The position numbers and the translations under genes are program-made. This document shows, in pieces, positions 38,251 to 47,672 of a DNA stretch of 64,000 nucleotides. Origin of the DNA: Streptomyces antnestii. GTDB lineage: Bacteria > Actinomycetota > Actinomycetes > Streptomycetales > Streptomycetaceae. Below the pieces are notes generated by a model. That model had not been told where the DNA came from. It saw only the letters and a program-made list of their open reading frames with translations, and searched no databases. Every line of letters starts with the position of its first letter. Within the stretch, counting starts at the first letter, position 1. Location of the stretch: assembly GCF_004005495.1 (NCBI RefSeq), contig NZ_RZYA01000005.1, positions 186,001-250,000 of the forward strand, read 5' to 3'.

Positions 38251-39510
38251 ATGGCCGCGGGATATGCGGAGATCCTCAGGGCGCGGTACGCGACGCGGCT
38301 GCTTGTCGGCACGCTGGTGGGGCGGCTGCCGAACGCGACGGCCGCGATCGCGATCGTGCTGTTCGTGCGCGCGGAGGGCGGTACGTACAGCCTCGCCGGG
38401 GCGCTCGCCGCGGTGTACGGCGTCGCGAACGCCGTGGGCCAGCCGCTGCTCGGCCGGCTCGTCGACCTGCGCGGCCAGCCGAGGGTGCAGCTCCCGGCCG
38501 CGGTGGCCTCGGCACTCGCCATGACGGTCTTCGCCTTCGCGGGGACCGGCTCACCGGCGGTCGCCTACGCCGCCGTGGGCGCCGCCGGACTGTGCACACC
38601 ACCCCTGGAGGGCGGGCTCCGCGCGCTGTGGCCGAACGTGCTGCCGCGCGAGGACCAGGTGCACACGGCGTACGCGATGGACGCGGTGGCGCAGGAAGTC
38701 ATGTTCACCGTCGGGCCGTTGCTCGTGACCGTGTGTGTGTCGCTGTGGTCGGCGCAGGCCGCGCTCGTCGTCCTGAACGTCGTCGGTGTGCTGGGCGCCC
38801 TCTCCGTAGTGGTGTCGCAGCCGTCGCGCGCGTGGCGCTCGGCCCCGCGTGAGGCGCACTGGCTGGGCGCCCTGCGCTCACCCGGGCTCCTCGCGCTCCT
38901 CGGCGCGTTCCTGTTCATCGGCATGGCGCTCGGCTCCATCACGGTGGCCGGGGTCTCGTACGCGGACGGGCACGGCGGCGATGTGACGTACGGCTGGCTG
39001 ATGGCGGCGCTCGGGCTCGGCGCGCTCGTGGGCGGTTCGGTGTACGGGGCGCGGCAGTGGGCCGGTGTTCCCGAGCGGCGGCTGCGGTGGCTGGTGGCCC
39101 TGCTGGCCCTGTTCTACGTGCCGTTGGTGCTGATGCCGGGCGTCGTCGCGATGACGGCGCTGACCGCGCTCGCCGGCGTGTTCCTCGCCCCGTCCATCGC
39201 CTGCGCGTTCATCATCGTCGACCGGCACGCGCCGCGGGGCACGGTGACGGAGGCGTTCTCGTGGCTCGTGACGACGTTCACGGTGGGCACGTCGGTCGGA
39301 ACTGCCGCCGGGGGGCCGGTCGTCGAGTGGGGCGGGACGGTGTGGGGCTTCGCCGTTCCCGGCGCGGCGGGGGTGGCCGCGCTGCTGGTGCTGCTGGCCA
39401 CCGGACGGGTCCTCGCAGCTCCCCGTATCGCCGGGCGTGTCGCGGGGTCATCGGAAAATGATCGAAACGGGGCCGTCGAACCCGGTTTCAGTACAGGGCA
39501 TCAGGCGTAA
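38251..39510 (+). CDS. MFS transporter
   Basis: A 419-residue major facilitator with about twelve membrane segments. The loop signature GRLVDLRGQPRVQ is weakly conserved. LCTPPLEGGLRALWPNVL in helix 4-5 and no large soluble domain suggest an efflux-type carrier of the AraJ/Bcr kind, but the substrate is unknown. The neighbouring LacI-type regulator hints at a sugar or nucleoside. Its stop codon TAA (39508-39510) forms part of the -10 box of pafA. Confidence 0.85.
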   Translation: MAAGYAEILRARYATRLLVGTLVGRLPNATAAIAIVLFVRAEGGTYSLAGALAAVYGVANAVGQPLLGRLVDLRGQPRVQLPAAVASALAMTVFAFAGTGSPAVAYAAVGAAGLCTPPLEGGLRALWPNVLPREDQVHTAYAMDAVAQEVMFTVGPLLVTVCVSLWSAQAALVVLNVVGVLGALSVVVSQPSRAWRSAPREAHWLGALRSPGLLALLGAFLFIGMALGSITVAGVSYADGHGGDVTYGWLMAALGLGALVGGSVYGARQWAGVPERRLRWLVALLALFYVPLVLMPGVVAMTALTALAGVFLAPSIACAFIIVDRHAPRGTVTEAFSWLVTTFTVGTSVGTAAGGPVVEWGGTVWGFAVPGAAGVAALLVLLATGRVLAAPRIAGRVAGSSENDRNGAVEPGFSTGHQA

Positions 39511-39513
39511 TGT
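39508..39513 (+). promoter_or_regulatory. pafA -10 box, leaderless arrangement
   Basis: TAATGT followed by exactly 6 nt and the pafA ATG. The first three bases are the stop codon of the upstream MFS gene. No ribosome binding site is visible, so pafA may be translated from a leaderless mRNA. Confidence 0.65.
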
Positions 39514-39519
39514 TCACTC

Positions 39520-40881
39520 ATGGACCGCCGCATTTTCGGGCTGGAGAACGAGTACGGCGTCACATGTACGTTTAGGGGACAGCGCCGCCTGTCTCCTGAC
39601 GAGGTGGCGCGGTACCTCTTCCGCCGTGTCGTGTCATGGGGCCGCAGCAGCAATGTCTTTCTGCGGAACGGCGCCCGCCTCTATCTCGATGTCGGGTCAC
39701 ATCCGGAATACGCAACTCCCGAATGTGACAACGTGACCGAGTTGGTCACGCACGACAAAGCCGGCGAGCGCATTCTGGAAGGCCTGCTCGTCGACGCCGA
39801 ACGCCGCCTGCACGAGGAGGGAATCGCGGGCGACGTCTATCTCTTCAAGAACAACACCGACTCGGCGGGAAACTCCTACGGCTGCCACGAGAACTATCTG
39901 GTGGCCCGTCACGGGGAGTTCTCGCGACTCGCGGACATCCTCATTCCGTTCCTGGTCACACGGCAATTGCTGTGTGGCGCGGGCAAGGTGCTGCAGACTC
40001 CGCGCGGCGCCGTGTACTGCGTGAGCCAGCGTGCCGAGCACATCTGGGAGGGCGTGTCCTCCGCGACCACGCGTTCCCGCCCCATCATCAACACCCGCGA
40101 CGAACCGCACGCGGACGCCGAGCGTTACCGGCGCCTGCACGTCATCGTCGGCGACTCGAACATGTCCGAGACGACGATGCTCCTCAAGGTGGGCGCCACC
40201 GACCTCGTGCTGCGCATGATCGAGGCGGGCACGGTCATGCGTGACCTCACCCTGGAGAACCCGATCCGGGCCATCCGCGAGGTCAGCCACGACATCACCG
40301 GCCGGCGCAAGGTGCGTCTGGCCAGCGGCCGCGAGGCATCCGCCCTCGAGGTGCAGCGCGAGTACTACGAGAAGGCCGTGGACTTCTGCGAGCGCCGCGG
40401 GATCCGCACCGGCACCGTCGAGCAGGTCCTCGAACTGTGGGGCCGTGTTCTCGACTCGATCGAGGCCGAGGACCTCGACCGGATCGGCACCGAGATCGAC
40501 TGGGTGATGAAGTACAAGCTCATCGAGCGGTACCGGGCCAAGCACAACATGACCATGTCGCATCCGCGGGTCGCGCAGATAGACCTCGCGTATCACGACA
40601 TCCACCGTCGCCGGGGTCTCTACTACCTGCTGGAGAGGAAGGGGCAGGCGGCGCGCATCTGCAACGACCTCAAGATCTTCGAGGGCAAGTCGGTGCCGCC
40701 GCAGACCACGCGCGCGAGGCTGCGCGGCGACTTCATCCGCAGGGCCCAGGAACAGCGCCGTGACTTCACGGTCGACTGGGTGCACCTCAAGCTGAACGAC
40801 CAGGCGCAGCGCACGGTGCTGTGCAAGGATCCGTTCCGTTCGGTGGACGACAGGGTCGAGAAACTGATCGCCGGAATGTAG
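39520..40881 (+). CDS. pafA: Pup-protein ligase
   Basis: A 453-residue ligase that activates the C-terminal Glu of Pup with ATP and joins it to substrate lysines. GLENEYGV at the N-terminus and [21 protein letters not shown] form the ATP/Mg site, and Asp57 in [11 protein letters not shown] is the catalytic Asp of the family. It lacks the Dop-specific insert. The gene is separated from prcA by the LacI/MFS pair. Confidence 0.97.
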   Translation: MDRRIFGLENEYGVTCTFRGQRRLSPDEVARYLFRRVVSWGRSSNVFLRNGARLYLDVGSHPEYATPECDNVTELVTHDKAGERILEGLLVDAERRLHEEGIAGDVYLFKNNTDSAGNSYGCHENYLVARHGEFSRLADILIPFLVTRQLLCGAGKVLQTPRGAVYCVSQRAEHIWEGVSSATTRSRPIINTRDEPHADAERYRRLHVIVGDSNMSETTMLLKVGATDLVLRMIEAGTVMRDLTLENPIRAIREVSHDITGRRKVRLASGREASALEVQREYYEKAVDFCERRGIRTGTVEQVLELWGRVLDSIEAEDLDRIGTEIDWVMKYKLIERYRAKHNMTMSHPRVAQIDLAYHDIHRRRGLYYLLERKGQAARICNDLKIFEGKSVPPQTTRARLRGDFIRRAQEQRRDFTVDWVHLKLNDQAQRTVLCKDPFRSVDDRVEKLIAGM

Positions 40882-40900
40882 GACGACCGGCCCACCGTCG

Positions 40901-40941
40901 ACCAAAGGCCCCGTACGTGATCTGCGTACGGGGCCTTTGGT
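40901..40941 (+). terminator. pafA terminator
   Basis: A perfect 17-bp stem (accaaaggccccgtacg / cgtacggggcctttggt) with a 7-nt loop, 20 bp after the stop codon. Confidence 0.85.
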
Positions 40942-41020
40942 GTGCGGTACCCCGGGTAGGGGACGCGAGGGCCTAGAGTGGCCGGACCGTACTCAAGTAA
41001 CCCGCAACCTGAGGATCACT

Positions 41021-42037
41021 GTGCGACGCCGACTTGCTGCTCTGCTCATCGTCCCGGCTCTGGCGCTGACCGCGACGGCGTGCGGGGGTGATGACCACAA
41101 GAAGAGCGACACGGACAAGTCGGACTCCGCGTCCGCCTCGCCCAAGGCTGAGGCGGGCGCTCCCAAGCCGGTCGACTCGGCGTCGCCGATGCCGACGATC
41201 AGTGGTGATGTCGGCAAGCAGGCGACGATCACCGTGCCGAAGGCCGAGCCGAGCGGCAAGTTCGTCGTGCACACGCTGTCGAAGGGCAGCGGCGCCGTGG
41301 TCAAGAAGGACGACCTGGTGTCGATGAACTTCACCGGCAAGGTCTGGAAGAGCGGCAAGGACCTCGGCAGCTCCTACCAGCAGGGTGGCAGCCCGCAGCT
41401 GATCACCGCGGGTTCGAAGTCGGTCATCCCGGCGTTCTCGGACGCGCTGGTCGGGCAGAAGGAGGGCAGCCGCGTCCTCGTCGTGGCGCCGCCCGCCGCC
41501 GGGTTCGGCAGCCAGGGCAACCAGCAGGCGGGCGTCACCGGCACCGACACGCTGGTGTTCGCGATCGACGTCGGCAAGGTCACCCCGAAGATGGCGACCG
41601 GCACGCAGGCGTCCATCCCGTCGAACCTGCCGCAGATCAAGGCCGACAAGCCGGAGCCCGCGACGATCTCCGTGCCGAAGAACGACCCGCCGAAGAAGCT
41701 GGTCGACCAGGTCCTGATCCACGGCAAGGGTGCCGAGGTCAAGAGCGGCAAGACGGTCACCATGCAGTACAGCGGCGCCGCCTGGAAGATCAACGAGGGC
41801 AAGCCGAAGGCCACGCTCTTCGACTCCTCGTACAACACCGGCCAGCCCTTCACCACGGTCATCGGCCAGGGCCAGGTCATCCCGGGCTGGGACAAGGGTC
41901 TCGTCGGCAAGCACGTCGGCGACCGGGTCCTCCTGGTGATCCCGGCCGACCAGGCGTACGGCAAGGAGGCCAAGGGCGAGACGCTCCCGGCCAACTCGAC
42001 CCTCGTCTTCGTCGTGGACATCCTGGCCACGTCCTGA
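41021..42037 (+). CDS. FKBP-type prolyl isomerase lipoprotein with two FKBP domains
   Basis: A 338-residue lipoprotein; GTG start behind GAGGA, signal peptide RRRLAALLIVPALALTATACGG with lipobox TATAC. After a disordered linker there are two FKBP folds: a degenerate one (about residues 75-185, DLVSMNFTGKVWKSGKD) and a more complete one (about 230-338, VTMQYSGAAWK, VIPGWDKGLVGKHVGDRVLLVIP). It would assist folding of exported proteins outside the membrane. A -10-like TAGAGT lies at 40973. Followed by a cytoplasmic FKBP gene. Confidence 0.9.
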   Translation: MRRRLAALLIVPALALTATACGGDDHKKSDTDKSDSASASPKAEAGAPKPVDSASPMPTISGDVGKQATITVPKAEPSGKFVVHTLSKGSGAVVKKDDLVSMNFTGKVWKSGKDLGSSYQQGGSPQLITAGSKSVIPAFSDALVGQKEGSRVLVVAPPAAGFGSQGNQQAGVTGTDTLVFAIDVGKVTPKMATGTQASIPSNLPQIKADKPEPATISVPKNDPPKKLVDQVLIHGKGAEVKSGKTVTMQYSGAAWKINEGKPKATLFDSSYNTGQPFTTVIGQGQVIPGWDKGLVGKHVGDRVLLVIPADQAYGKEAKGETLPANSTLVFVVDILATS

Positions 42038-42096
42038 CCCGTCGGGATGCAAGACTGTCCGGGTTGCCCAACCGTTTATCAGCAGGAGCAAGAGAC

Positions 42097-42468
42097 GTGA
42101 GCATCGAGAAGCCCGAGGTCGACTTCCCCGAGGGGCAGCCGCCGGCTGACCTGGAGATCAAGGAGATCTGGGAAGGTGACGGCGCCGTCGCCAAGGCCGG
42201 CGACAACGTCAAGGTCCACTACGTGGGCGTGGCCTTCTCCACCGGCGAGGAGTTCGACTCCTCCTGGAACCGTGGGACCCCGCTCCAGTTCAAGCTCGGC
42301 ATCGGTCAGGTCATCGCCGGCTGGGACAAGGGCGTGCAGGGCATGAAGGTCGGCGGGCGCCGCCAGCTGACCATCCCCGCGCACCTCGCCTACGGCGACC
42401 GTGGTGCCGGCACCGCGATCGCCCCCGGCGAGACGCTGATCTTCGTCTGCGACCTGGTCGCGGTCTGA
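42097..42468 (+). CDS. FKBP-type peptidyl-prolyl cis-trans isomerase
   Basis: A 123-residue single-domain FKBP without a signal peptide. It has VKVHYVGVAFSTGEEFDSSW, GQVIAGWDKGVQGMKVGGRR and HLAYGDRGAG, containing the aromatic pocket residues (Tyr, Phe, Trp, Tyr) that bind proline and FK506. The start is GTG 42097 with AGGAG upstream. It lies 59 bp after the lipoprotein gene and before a strong terminator, so the two are probably one transcript. Cytoplasmic protein-folding role. Confidence 0.93.
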   Translation: MSIEKPEVDFPEGQPPADLEIKEIWEGDGAVAKAGDNVKVHYVGVAFSTGEEFDSSWNRGTPLQFKLGIGQVIAGWDKGVQGMKVGGRRQLTIPAHLAYGDRGAGTAIAPGETLIFVCDLVAV

Positions 42469-42519
42469 CCGTCACCGACGAGGTCGCCGTCTGATCAGGC
42501 TGTGACCGCAAGCGGTCAT

Positions 42520-42553
42520 CCGAAGGCCCATGCCCCTTGGCATGGGCCTTCGG
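42520..42553 (+). terminator. Terminator of the FKBP pair
   Basis: A 15-bp perfect stem (ccgaaggcccatgcc / ggcatgggccttcgg), 4-nt loop, followed by cttttg: a classic intrinsic terminator. Confidence 0.9.
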
Positions 42554-42640
42554 CTTTTGCCACGAGACTCCGGAGCGGTACGGTCGACGTTCGGATGGGG
42601 GAGAGCCCGGAGGCTCTCGAAGAGAGGACGTAGGGCGTCG

Positions 42641-43594
42641 ATGGCCATTGCGAAGGCCGAGCGGCTGATGAATCTGGCGCTGTGCCTGCTCGGGACCGGG
42701 CGCCCGCTCAGCAAGCGTGAGCTGCGCGGTTCCATCGAGGCCTACCTGGAAGCGAACTCCGACGACAGCTTCAACCGGATGTTCGAGCGCGACAAGGACG
42801 ACCTGCGCGAGCTCGGCCTGGTCATCGCGACCGTGGAGAACCTCGACGGCGAGATCGGCTACCTCGCCCGCCGCGACAGCAACCGGCTCCCGCCCGTCAC
42901 CCTCGACGCCGAGGAGGCCGCCGCGCTCGGCCTCGCCGCCAAGGTCTGGCAGCAGGCCCGCCTGGCCGGCGCCGCCAGCGGAGCCCTGCAGAAGCTGCGG
43001 GCCGCCGGACTCCCCGAGGACGTCGACCCGTACGAGGCGCACTCCGCACTCGAACCCCGTATCCCCGTGCACGAGGCGTCGTTCGAGCCGCTGATGCTGG
43101 CCTGCCGCGACCGCCGGGCCGTCGTCTTCGACTACCGCAAGGCCACCGCCGCTCGGCCCGCGCAGCGGCACGTCGAGCCGTGGGCGCTCGAGTGCTGGCG
43201 CGGCCACTGGTACCTCGCGGGCTGGGACCGCGACCGCGGCGCCGAGCGTGTCTTCCGCCTCTCCCGCATCACCGGCAAGGTCCGTTCCCGGGCCGGCCGC
43301 TTCACCGCCGACGTGCCCGACGTCGTGACCGTCCGCGAGACCGTCGCGAGCTGGGCCGGCGAGACCGCCGACCGCACGGCCCGCATCAGACTGCGCTCCG
43401 GCTCCGGCTACCCGCTGCGCGCCAAGGCCTCCGCCGTACGCGACCTCGGCGACGGCTGGGACGAGCTGGAGATCCCGTACGGGCACGGGCTCGACGCCTG
43501 GCTGGTCGAGTTCGGGCCCGACGTGGTCGTCCTCGAACCCGCCGAGCTGCGGGCCGAGGTCGTCGACCGGCTGCGCGCCGTGGCCAAGGGCTGA
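42641..43594 (+). CDS. pafB: WYL-domain transcriptional regulator PafB
   Basis: A 317-residue regulator: N-terminal winged helix (ERLMNLALCLLGTGRPLSKREL, FERDKDDLRELG), WYL domain (VVFDYRKA, HVEPWALECWRGHWYLAGWDRD) and C-terminal WCX domain. In mycobacteria PafB and PafC together activate most LexA-independent DNA-damage genes, and their WYL domains are thought to sense nucleic acid. The start ATG follows an AGAGGA-type site and the gene precedes pafC by 15 bp. Confidence 0.93.
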   Translation: MAIAKAERLMNLALCLLGTGRPLSKRELRGSIEAYLEANSDDSFNRMFERDKDDLRELGLVIATVENLDGEIGYLARRDSNRLPPVTLDAEEAAALGLAAKVWQQARLAGAASGALQKLRAAGLPEDVDPYEAHSALEPRIPVHEASFEPLMLACRDRRAVVFDYRKATAARPAQRHVEPWALECWRGHWYLAGWDRDRGAERVFRLSRITGKVRSRAGRFTADVPDVVTVRETVASWAGETADRTARIRLRSGSGYPLRAKASAVRDLGDGWDELEIPYGHGLDAWLVEFGPDVVVLEPAELRAEVVDRLRAVAKG

Positions 43595-43609
43595 GGGGAA
43601 GAAGGACCA

Positions 43610-44578
43610 ATGGCCACGAACGCCATCGACCAGACCCGGCGGATGCTGTCCCTGGTGACGTATCTGCGGGAGCGTCCCGGCGCGCGCGTCGAGGACGTCG
43701 CCCGCGCCTTCGGGATCACCGAGGACGAGCTGATCTCCGACCTCGACATCCTGCCGCTGTGCGGGACGAGCTTCCGCGGCGGCGACCTCCTCGACATCGA
43801 CACGGACGGCGACCGCATCTGGTGGCGCAACCCGGGCGCCCTCAGCGCGGAAGCGGCCGCCCCGCTGCGGCTCGCCGCCGACGAGGCGACCGCGCTGCTC
43901 GTCGCCGCGCGCGCCGTGTCCACACTGCCCGGCCTGCGGGAGAGCGACCGGCTCGCGCTCCTGCGGGCCACTGCGAAGCTGGAGGCCGCCGCCGGTGAGG
44001 CGGCCGGGGCGAGCGCCCGGCTCTCCGTGACCTTCGAGTCCGAGGGCGGTGTCTTCGCCGACGTCGACCGGGCGATCTCGGAGCGGCGCCGGCTGTGGAT
44101 CCGTTACTACTCGCCCGCCCGCGACGAGGTCACCGAGCGCGAGATCGACCCCATCCGCCTGGTGAGCGTCGGCCACACCTACGTCGAGGCGTGGTGCAGG
44201 CGCTCCGAGGCGCGGCGCACGTTCCGGCTCGACCGCGTGGCCGAGATCCGGATCCTGGACGAGCCGTCCGCGCCGCCCGAGATCGAACTGCGGGACCTGT
44301 CCGAGGGCCTTGTGCAGCCGGCGGCCGAGGATCCCGAGGTCGTGATCGAGGTCGGTCCCGGCGGGCGCTGGGTGGCGGAGTACTACCCGCACGACAGCGC
44401 GGAGGAGTTGGCGGACGGCGGCCTGCGGATCACGCTGCGCACGCCGGACCCGTCGTCGCTGCGCAGGCTCGCGCTCCGGCTCGGGCGCGACGGGCGGATC
44501 GTCTCGCCGCTCGGGCTCGCCGAGAGTGCGCGGCAGGCCGCCGGGGAGGCGCTGGCTGCGTACGACGGGCACGGGTAG
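43610..44578 (+). CDS. pafC: WYL-domain transcriptional regulator PafC
   Basis: A 322-residue paralogue of PafB. It has a winged helix (TRRMLSLVTYLRERPGARVEDVARAFGI), WYL domain (RLWIRYYSPARDEVTEREIDPIRLV, YVEAWCRRSEARRTFRLDR) and a WCX domain. GGGGAAGAAGGA forms its ribosome binding site. It is expected to act as a heterodimer with PafB on RecA-type damage promoters. Its place after pafA is conserved, although the regulators are not needed for pupylation itself. Confidence 0.93.
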   Translation: MATNAIDQTRRMLSLVTYLRERPGARVEDVARAFGITEDELISDLDILPLCGTSFRGGDLLDIDTDGDRIWWRNPGALSAEAAAPLRLAADEATALLVAARAVSTLPGLRESDRLALLRATAKLEAAAGEAAGASARLSVTFESEGGVFADVDRAISERRRLWIRYYSPARDEVTEREIDPIRLVSVGHTYVEAWCRRSEARRTFRLDRVAEIRILDEPSAPPEIELRDLSEGLVQPAAEDPEVVIEVGPGGRWVAEYYPHDSAEELADGGLRITLRTPDPSSLRRLALRLGRDGRIVSPLGLAESARQAAGEALAAYDGHG

Positions 44579-44721
44579 GGGTGTTCGGCCGGGCGCGCGG
44601 GCGGGTCTGTGACGACCTTGCCGCGCGGCCGGTGAGAGGAACGTGGGCGTGCTGTTGACCGCGGTACGGCCCGGGGGAGCCAGAAGTTCGGGAAGTTCCA
44701 TAAGTCTCTGAAGAGTCTGGG

Positions 44722-44976
44722 ATGGTCGAAATGGGTGGATTGTCCGCGATGGTGGGTCCGGTGCTGTTCAAGGCCGCCTGCCCCGACTGCCGTGAGCGGT
44801 TCGAACTCTCCGCGGAGGCCCTGCGCCTGGCGATCGGCGCCACCCGCCGCACCACCTTCTACTCGTTCACCTGCCCCGAGTGCGGCGCCGCCGTACGCAA
44901 GCCGGCCGGGGAGCGCATCATCGAACTCCTCACCGGTGGAGGGGTGAGCACGCTCCGCCTCCACCAGACCGTCTAG
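44722..44976 (+). CDS. Small zinc-ribbon-like protein
   Basis: An 84-residue protein of unknown function with two CPxC knuckles, ACPDCRERF and TCPECGAAV, about 33 residues apart: a likely zinc ribbon. In-frame ATGs at 44722, 44731 and 44749 are all possible starts and none has a strong ribosome binding site. Its stop TAG is part of a -10-like box for the next gene. Confidence 0.75.
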   Translation: MVEMGGLSAMVGPVLFKAACPDCRERFELSAEALRLAIGATRRTTFYSFTCPECGAAVRKPAGERIIELLTGGGVSTLRLHQTV

Positions 44977-44985
44977 GCTCGGCGC

Positions 44986-45183
44986 ATGTTCTGGGCGATG
45001 CTGTCGATTGCTGTGGGGTTCGTGGGACTTGCCGTGCTCGGCGTGTTCGCCGTCCGGGTCTTCGTCGAGGCGCAGCGCCTCGGGCGTCAAGTCGCCGACG
45101 CCACACAGCAGATCAACCGCGCGGCAGAGGAGCTGGAGCGCGCGGCGGCCGGCGCGGCCCGCACGAGCCGCGAACTGCTGTGA
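44986..45183 (+). CDS. Small membrane protein with one TM helix and coiled coil
   Basis: A 65-residue protein: one N-terminal membrane helix (MLSIAVGFVGLAVLGVFAV) and a basic then amphipathic helical tail (EAQRLGRQVADATQQINR). The layout resembles DUF948-like small membrane proteins, but function is unknown. TAGGCT lies exactly 6 nt before the ATG and no Shine-Dalgarno is present, so the transcript may be leaderless. Confidence 0.75.
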   Translation: MFWAMLSIAVGFVGLAVLGVFAVRVFVEAQRLGRQVADATQQINRAAEELERAAAGAARTSRELL

Positions 45184-45482
45184 CCCGCACCCGTCCTGCC
45201 TGATGGCCTGTCCGCTGTGACGCGCGCGACGCGCCGGATGTGAACTGCGAGACAGGATAGAAAGCGCTTTACCTCCGTGCCCTGTCCGGGCGCGGGGGCG
45301 GGCGGGTACGCTGCGATGCGCGGCCCGTCGAGCGAGGCGCGGACCGCAACTGGGAGTACGCAGAGGGATTGCCCCCTGTTCACCCCCGCGGGATACGATC
45401 GCTGCCAGCACGGTGGTCGGACACCAGTCCGACCTGTACCGGCAGCCCCGCCCCTGCCGCCTCGGTGAGAAGGTAAACGCTT

Positions 45483-45770
45483 ATGTTCGGAAGAATCGGC
45501 GCCCCTGAGATCATTCTGATCCTTGTCGTCGTCGTCCTGCTGTTCGGTGCGAAGAAGCTTCCCGACATGGCGCGCTCGCTGGGCAAGTCGGCCCGCATCC
45601 TCAAGAGCGAGGCCAAGGCGATGAAGTCCGACGGCCAGCAGACCGCCCCCACGGACCCGCCGCAGCACGACGAGCAGACCCCGGCGCAGCGCACCATCAA
45701 GGCCGCCCCCGGCGACGTGACGGGCGGCCGCCCGGTCACCGAGCCGACCGACCAGACTTCGCAGCGCTGA
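45483..45770 (+). CDS. tatA: Sec-independent translocase subunit TatA
   Basis: A 95-residue TatA: short N-terminus, one membrane helix ([19 protein letters not shown]), the hinge [14 protein letters not shown], an amphipathic helix, and a hydrophilic tail. TatA oligomers form the pore for folded proteins carrying twin-arginine signals. It stands 49 bp before tatC. The 299-bp gap upstream (45184-45482) presumably holds the promoter; no other gene was seen there. Confidence 0.95.
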   Translation: MFGRIGAPEIILILVVVVLLFGAKKLPDMARSLGKSARILKSEAKAMKSDGQQTAPTDPPQHDEQTPAQRTIKAAPGDVTGGRPVTEPTDQTSQR

Positions 45771-45819
45771 TTCCGGGCCGCCCGGGAGGGCGGTCTGTCG
45801 CACGAGATGAGGACGTGGG

Positions 45820-46752
45820 TTGCTCAAGTCTGCCCGCAAGACGGAGAAGGATCCCGAGGGGCGGATGCCGCTCGCGGAACACCTGCGTGAGCTTCGCAAC
45901 CGGCTGGCGAAGTCGTTGCTCGCCATCACCGTCGTCACGATCGTCGCCGCCTTCTACTACAACGACATCATCAACCTGATCACCCGGCCGATCCTCGACT
46001 CGGTCGGCTGCACGGGCAGGACGTTCACGGAACTCGCGGCGAACAAGTCGGAGCACTGCGCGCAGATCACGGTCAGTGGTCTGCTCACCGCCTTCACGCT
46101 GGCTCTGAAGGTGTCGTTGATGGCAGGACTGGTGCTGTCCTCGCCGGTGTGGCTCTACCAGTTGTGGGGCTTCGTCGCGCCGGGACTGCACAAGAACGAG
46201 AAGAAGTACGCCTACGCGTTCGTCGGCACGGGTGCCCCGCTCTTCATGTGCGGTGCGTACTTCGCCTACGCGGTGCTGCCCACCACGGCGAAGGTCCTGA
46301 TCGAGTTCACGCCGGACAACGCGGCCAACCTGCTGCCCGTGGACGATCTGCTCAACCTCGTGCTGCGCATGGTGCTGGTCTTCGGCCTCTCCTTCGAGCT
46401 CCCGCTGCTTCTGGTCTTCCTCAACCTCATCGGGGCGATCACCGGCAAGCGGATGCTCGGCTGGTGGCGCGCGATGATCATGGGCATCACGGTGTTCGCG
46501 GCCGTGGCGACGCCCAGTACCGACCCACTGACCATGCTGGCCCTGGCCGCGCCGATCTGGCTGCTGTACTTCGGAGCGGTGGCCTTCGCCCTCCTCAACG
46601 ACCGTCGCAAGGCCAGGTCCCGTGAGGATCTCGACGACGACGAGGCCTCGCACCTGGACCTCACCCCCGAGCCCGTCTCGGCCAGCTCCGAGCTGCCCGA
46701 GCAGGCGAGCTCGGACCATGGCCGGGTCAACGGATACGACGACGTGACCTGA
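45820..46752 (+). CDS. tatC: Sec-independent translocase subunit TatC
   Basis: A 310-residue TatC with six membrane segments. It begins PEGRMPLAEHLRELRNRL, the conserved cytoplasmic N-terminus that recognises twin-arginine signals, and has the conserved SPVWLYQLWGFVAPGLH loop and FGLSFELPLLLVFL. The start is a TTG at 45820 behind GAGGA. The C-terminal tail is acidic. Confidence 0.95.
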   Translation: MLKSARKTEKDPEGRMPLAEHLRELRNRLAKSLLAITVVTIVAAFYYNDIINLITRPILDSVGCTGRTFTELAANKSEHCAQITVSGLLTAFTLALKVSLMAGLVLSSPVWLYQLWGFVAPGLHKNEKKYAYAFVGTGAPLFMCGAYFAYAVLPTTAKVLIEFTPDNAANLLPVDDLLNLVLRMVLVFGLSFELPLLLVFLNLIGAITGKRMLGWWRAMIMGITVFAAVATPSTDPLTMLALAAPIWLLYFGAVAFALLNDRRKARSREDLDDDEASHLDLTPEPVSASSELPEQASSDHGRVNGYDDVT

Positions 46753-46781
46753 GCAGCAGCACGACCTTGTAGGGTCCGGTC

Positions 46782-47672
46782 GTGACCAGCGAGATCACCC
46801 TCTTCGTCAATCCCACCGCCGGACGCGGCCGGGGCGCCCACGCGGCGCAGCCGGCCGCTTCCGCGTTGCGGGCGGCCGGCTTCTCCGTGCGTACGGTCGT
46901 GGGGGAGGACGCCGACGACGCCCTCACGCGCGCGCGTGCCGCGGTCGACGGCGGCACCGGGGCGCTCATAGCCGTCGGCGGGGACGGTCTGGTGAATCTC
47001 GCGCTGCAGGCGGTCGCCGGGACCCGAACCCCGCTCGGTGTGATCGCTGTCGGTACGGGCAACGACTTCGCGAGGGCGCTGAGGCTGCCTGTCCGGGATC
47101 CGGCCGCGGCGGGTGCGCTCGCCGCCGGGGCCCTGAAGGGTTCGGTGACCCGGGACATCGACCTGGGCAGGATCGGAGACCGCTGGTTCGGCACCGTCCT
47201 CGCCTCCGGCTTCGACTCCCGGGTCAACGACCGCGGCAACCGTATGCGGCTGCCGCTCGGCCGCTTCAAGTACGACCTCGCGATCGTGGCGGAGCTCGCG
47301 GCCTTCAGGCCGGTGCCGTTCCGGCTCACGCTGGACGACGGGTCCGTGCGCGAGGTCGACGCCACCCTTGTCGCCGTCGGGAACGGCCCGTCGTACGGGG
47401 GCGGCATGCGGATCTGCGCCGGCGCCGACATGAGCGACGGTCTGTTCGACGTGACGGTCGTGGGGGGCTGTTCCCGTGCGACGCTGCTGCGGGTGTTCCC
47501 GCGCGTCTACAAGGGCACCCACCTCACCCATCCCAAGGTCACCGTGTACCGGGCCGCCCGGGTCGAGCTGGCCGCGGAGGCCGTCACCGCGTACGCGGAC
47601 GGGGAACCGGTCGGGCCGCTTCCGCTGGTGGCCGAGTGCGTACCCGGGGCCGTGCGGGTTCTTACCCGATAG
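46782..47672 (+). CDS. Diacylglycerol/lipid kinase-like protein
   Basis: A 296-residue DAGK-catalytic-domain protein related to DgkB, BmrU and YegS. Seen are FVNPTAGRGRG, GGDGLVN and VGTGNDFARAL, plus the C-terminal sandwich domain. The usual GGDGT is GGDGL here; the Thr is not always kept. It would phosphorylate diacylglycerol or a related lipid at the membrane. The GTG start lies 10 nt after the TAGGGT box at 46766 begins, so the mRNA may be leaderless or nearly so. Confidence 0.87.
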   Translation: MTSEITLFVNPTAGRGRGAHAAQPAASALRAAGFSVRTVVGEDADDALTRARAAVDGGTGALIAVGGDGLVNLALQAVAGTRTPLGVIAVGTGNDFARALRLPVRDPAAAGALAAGALKGSVTRDIDLGRIGDRWFGTVLASGFDSRVNDRGNRMRLPLGRFKYDLAIVAELAAFRPVPFRLTLDDGSVREVDATLVAVGNGPSYGGGMRICAGADMSDGLFDVTVVGGCSRATLLRVFPRVYKGTHLTHPKVTVYRAARVELAAEAVTAYADGEPVGPLPLVAECVPGAVRVLTR

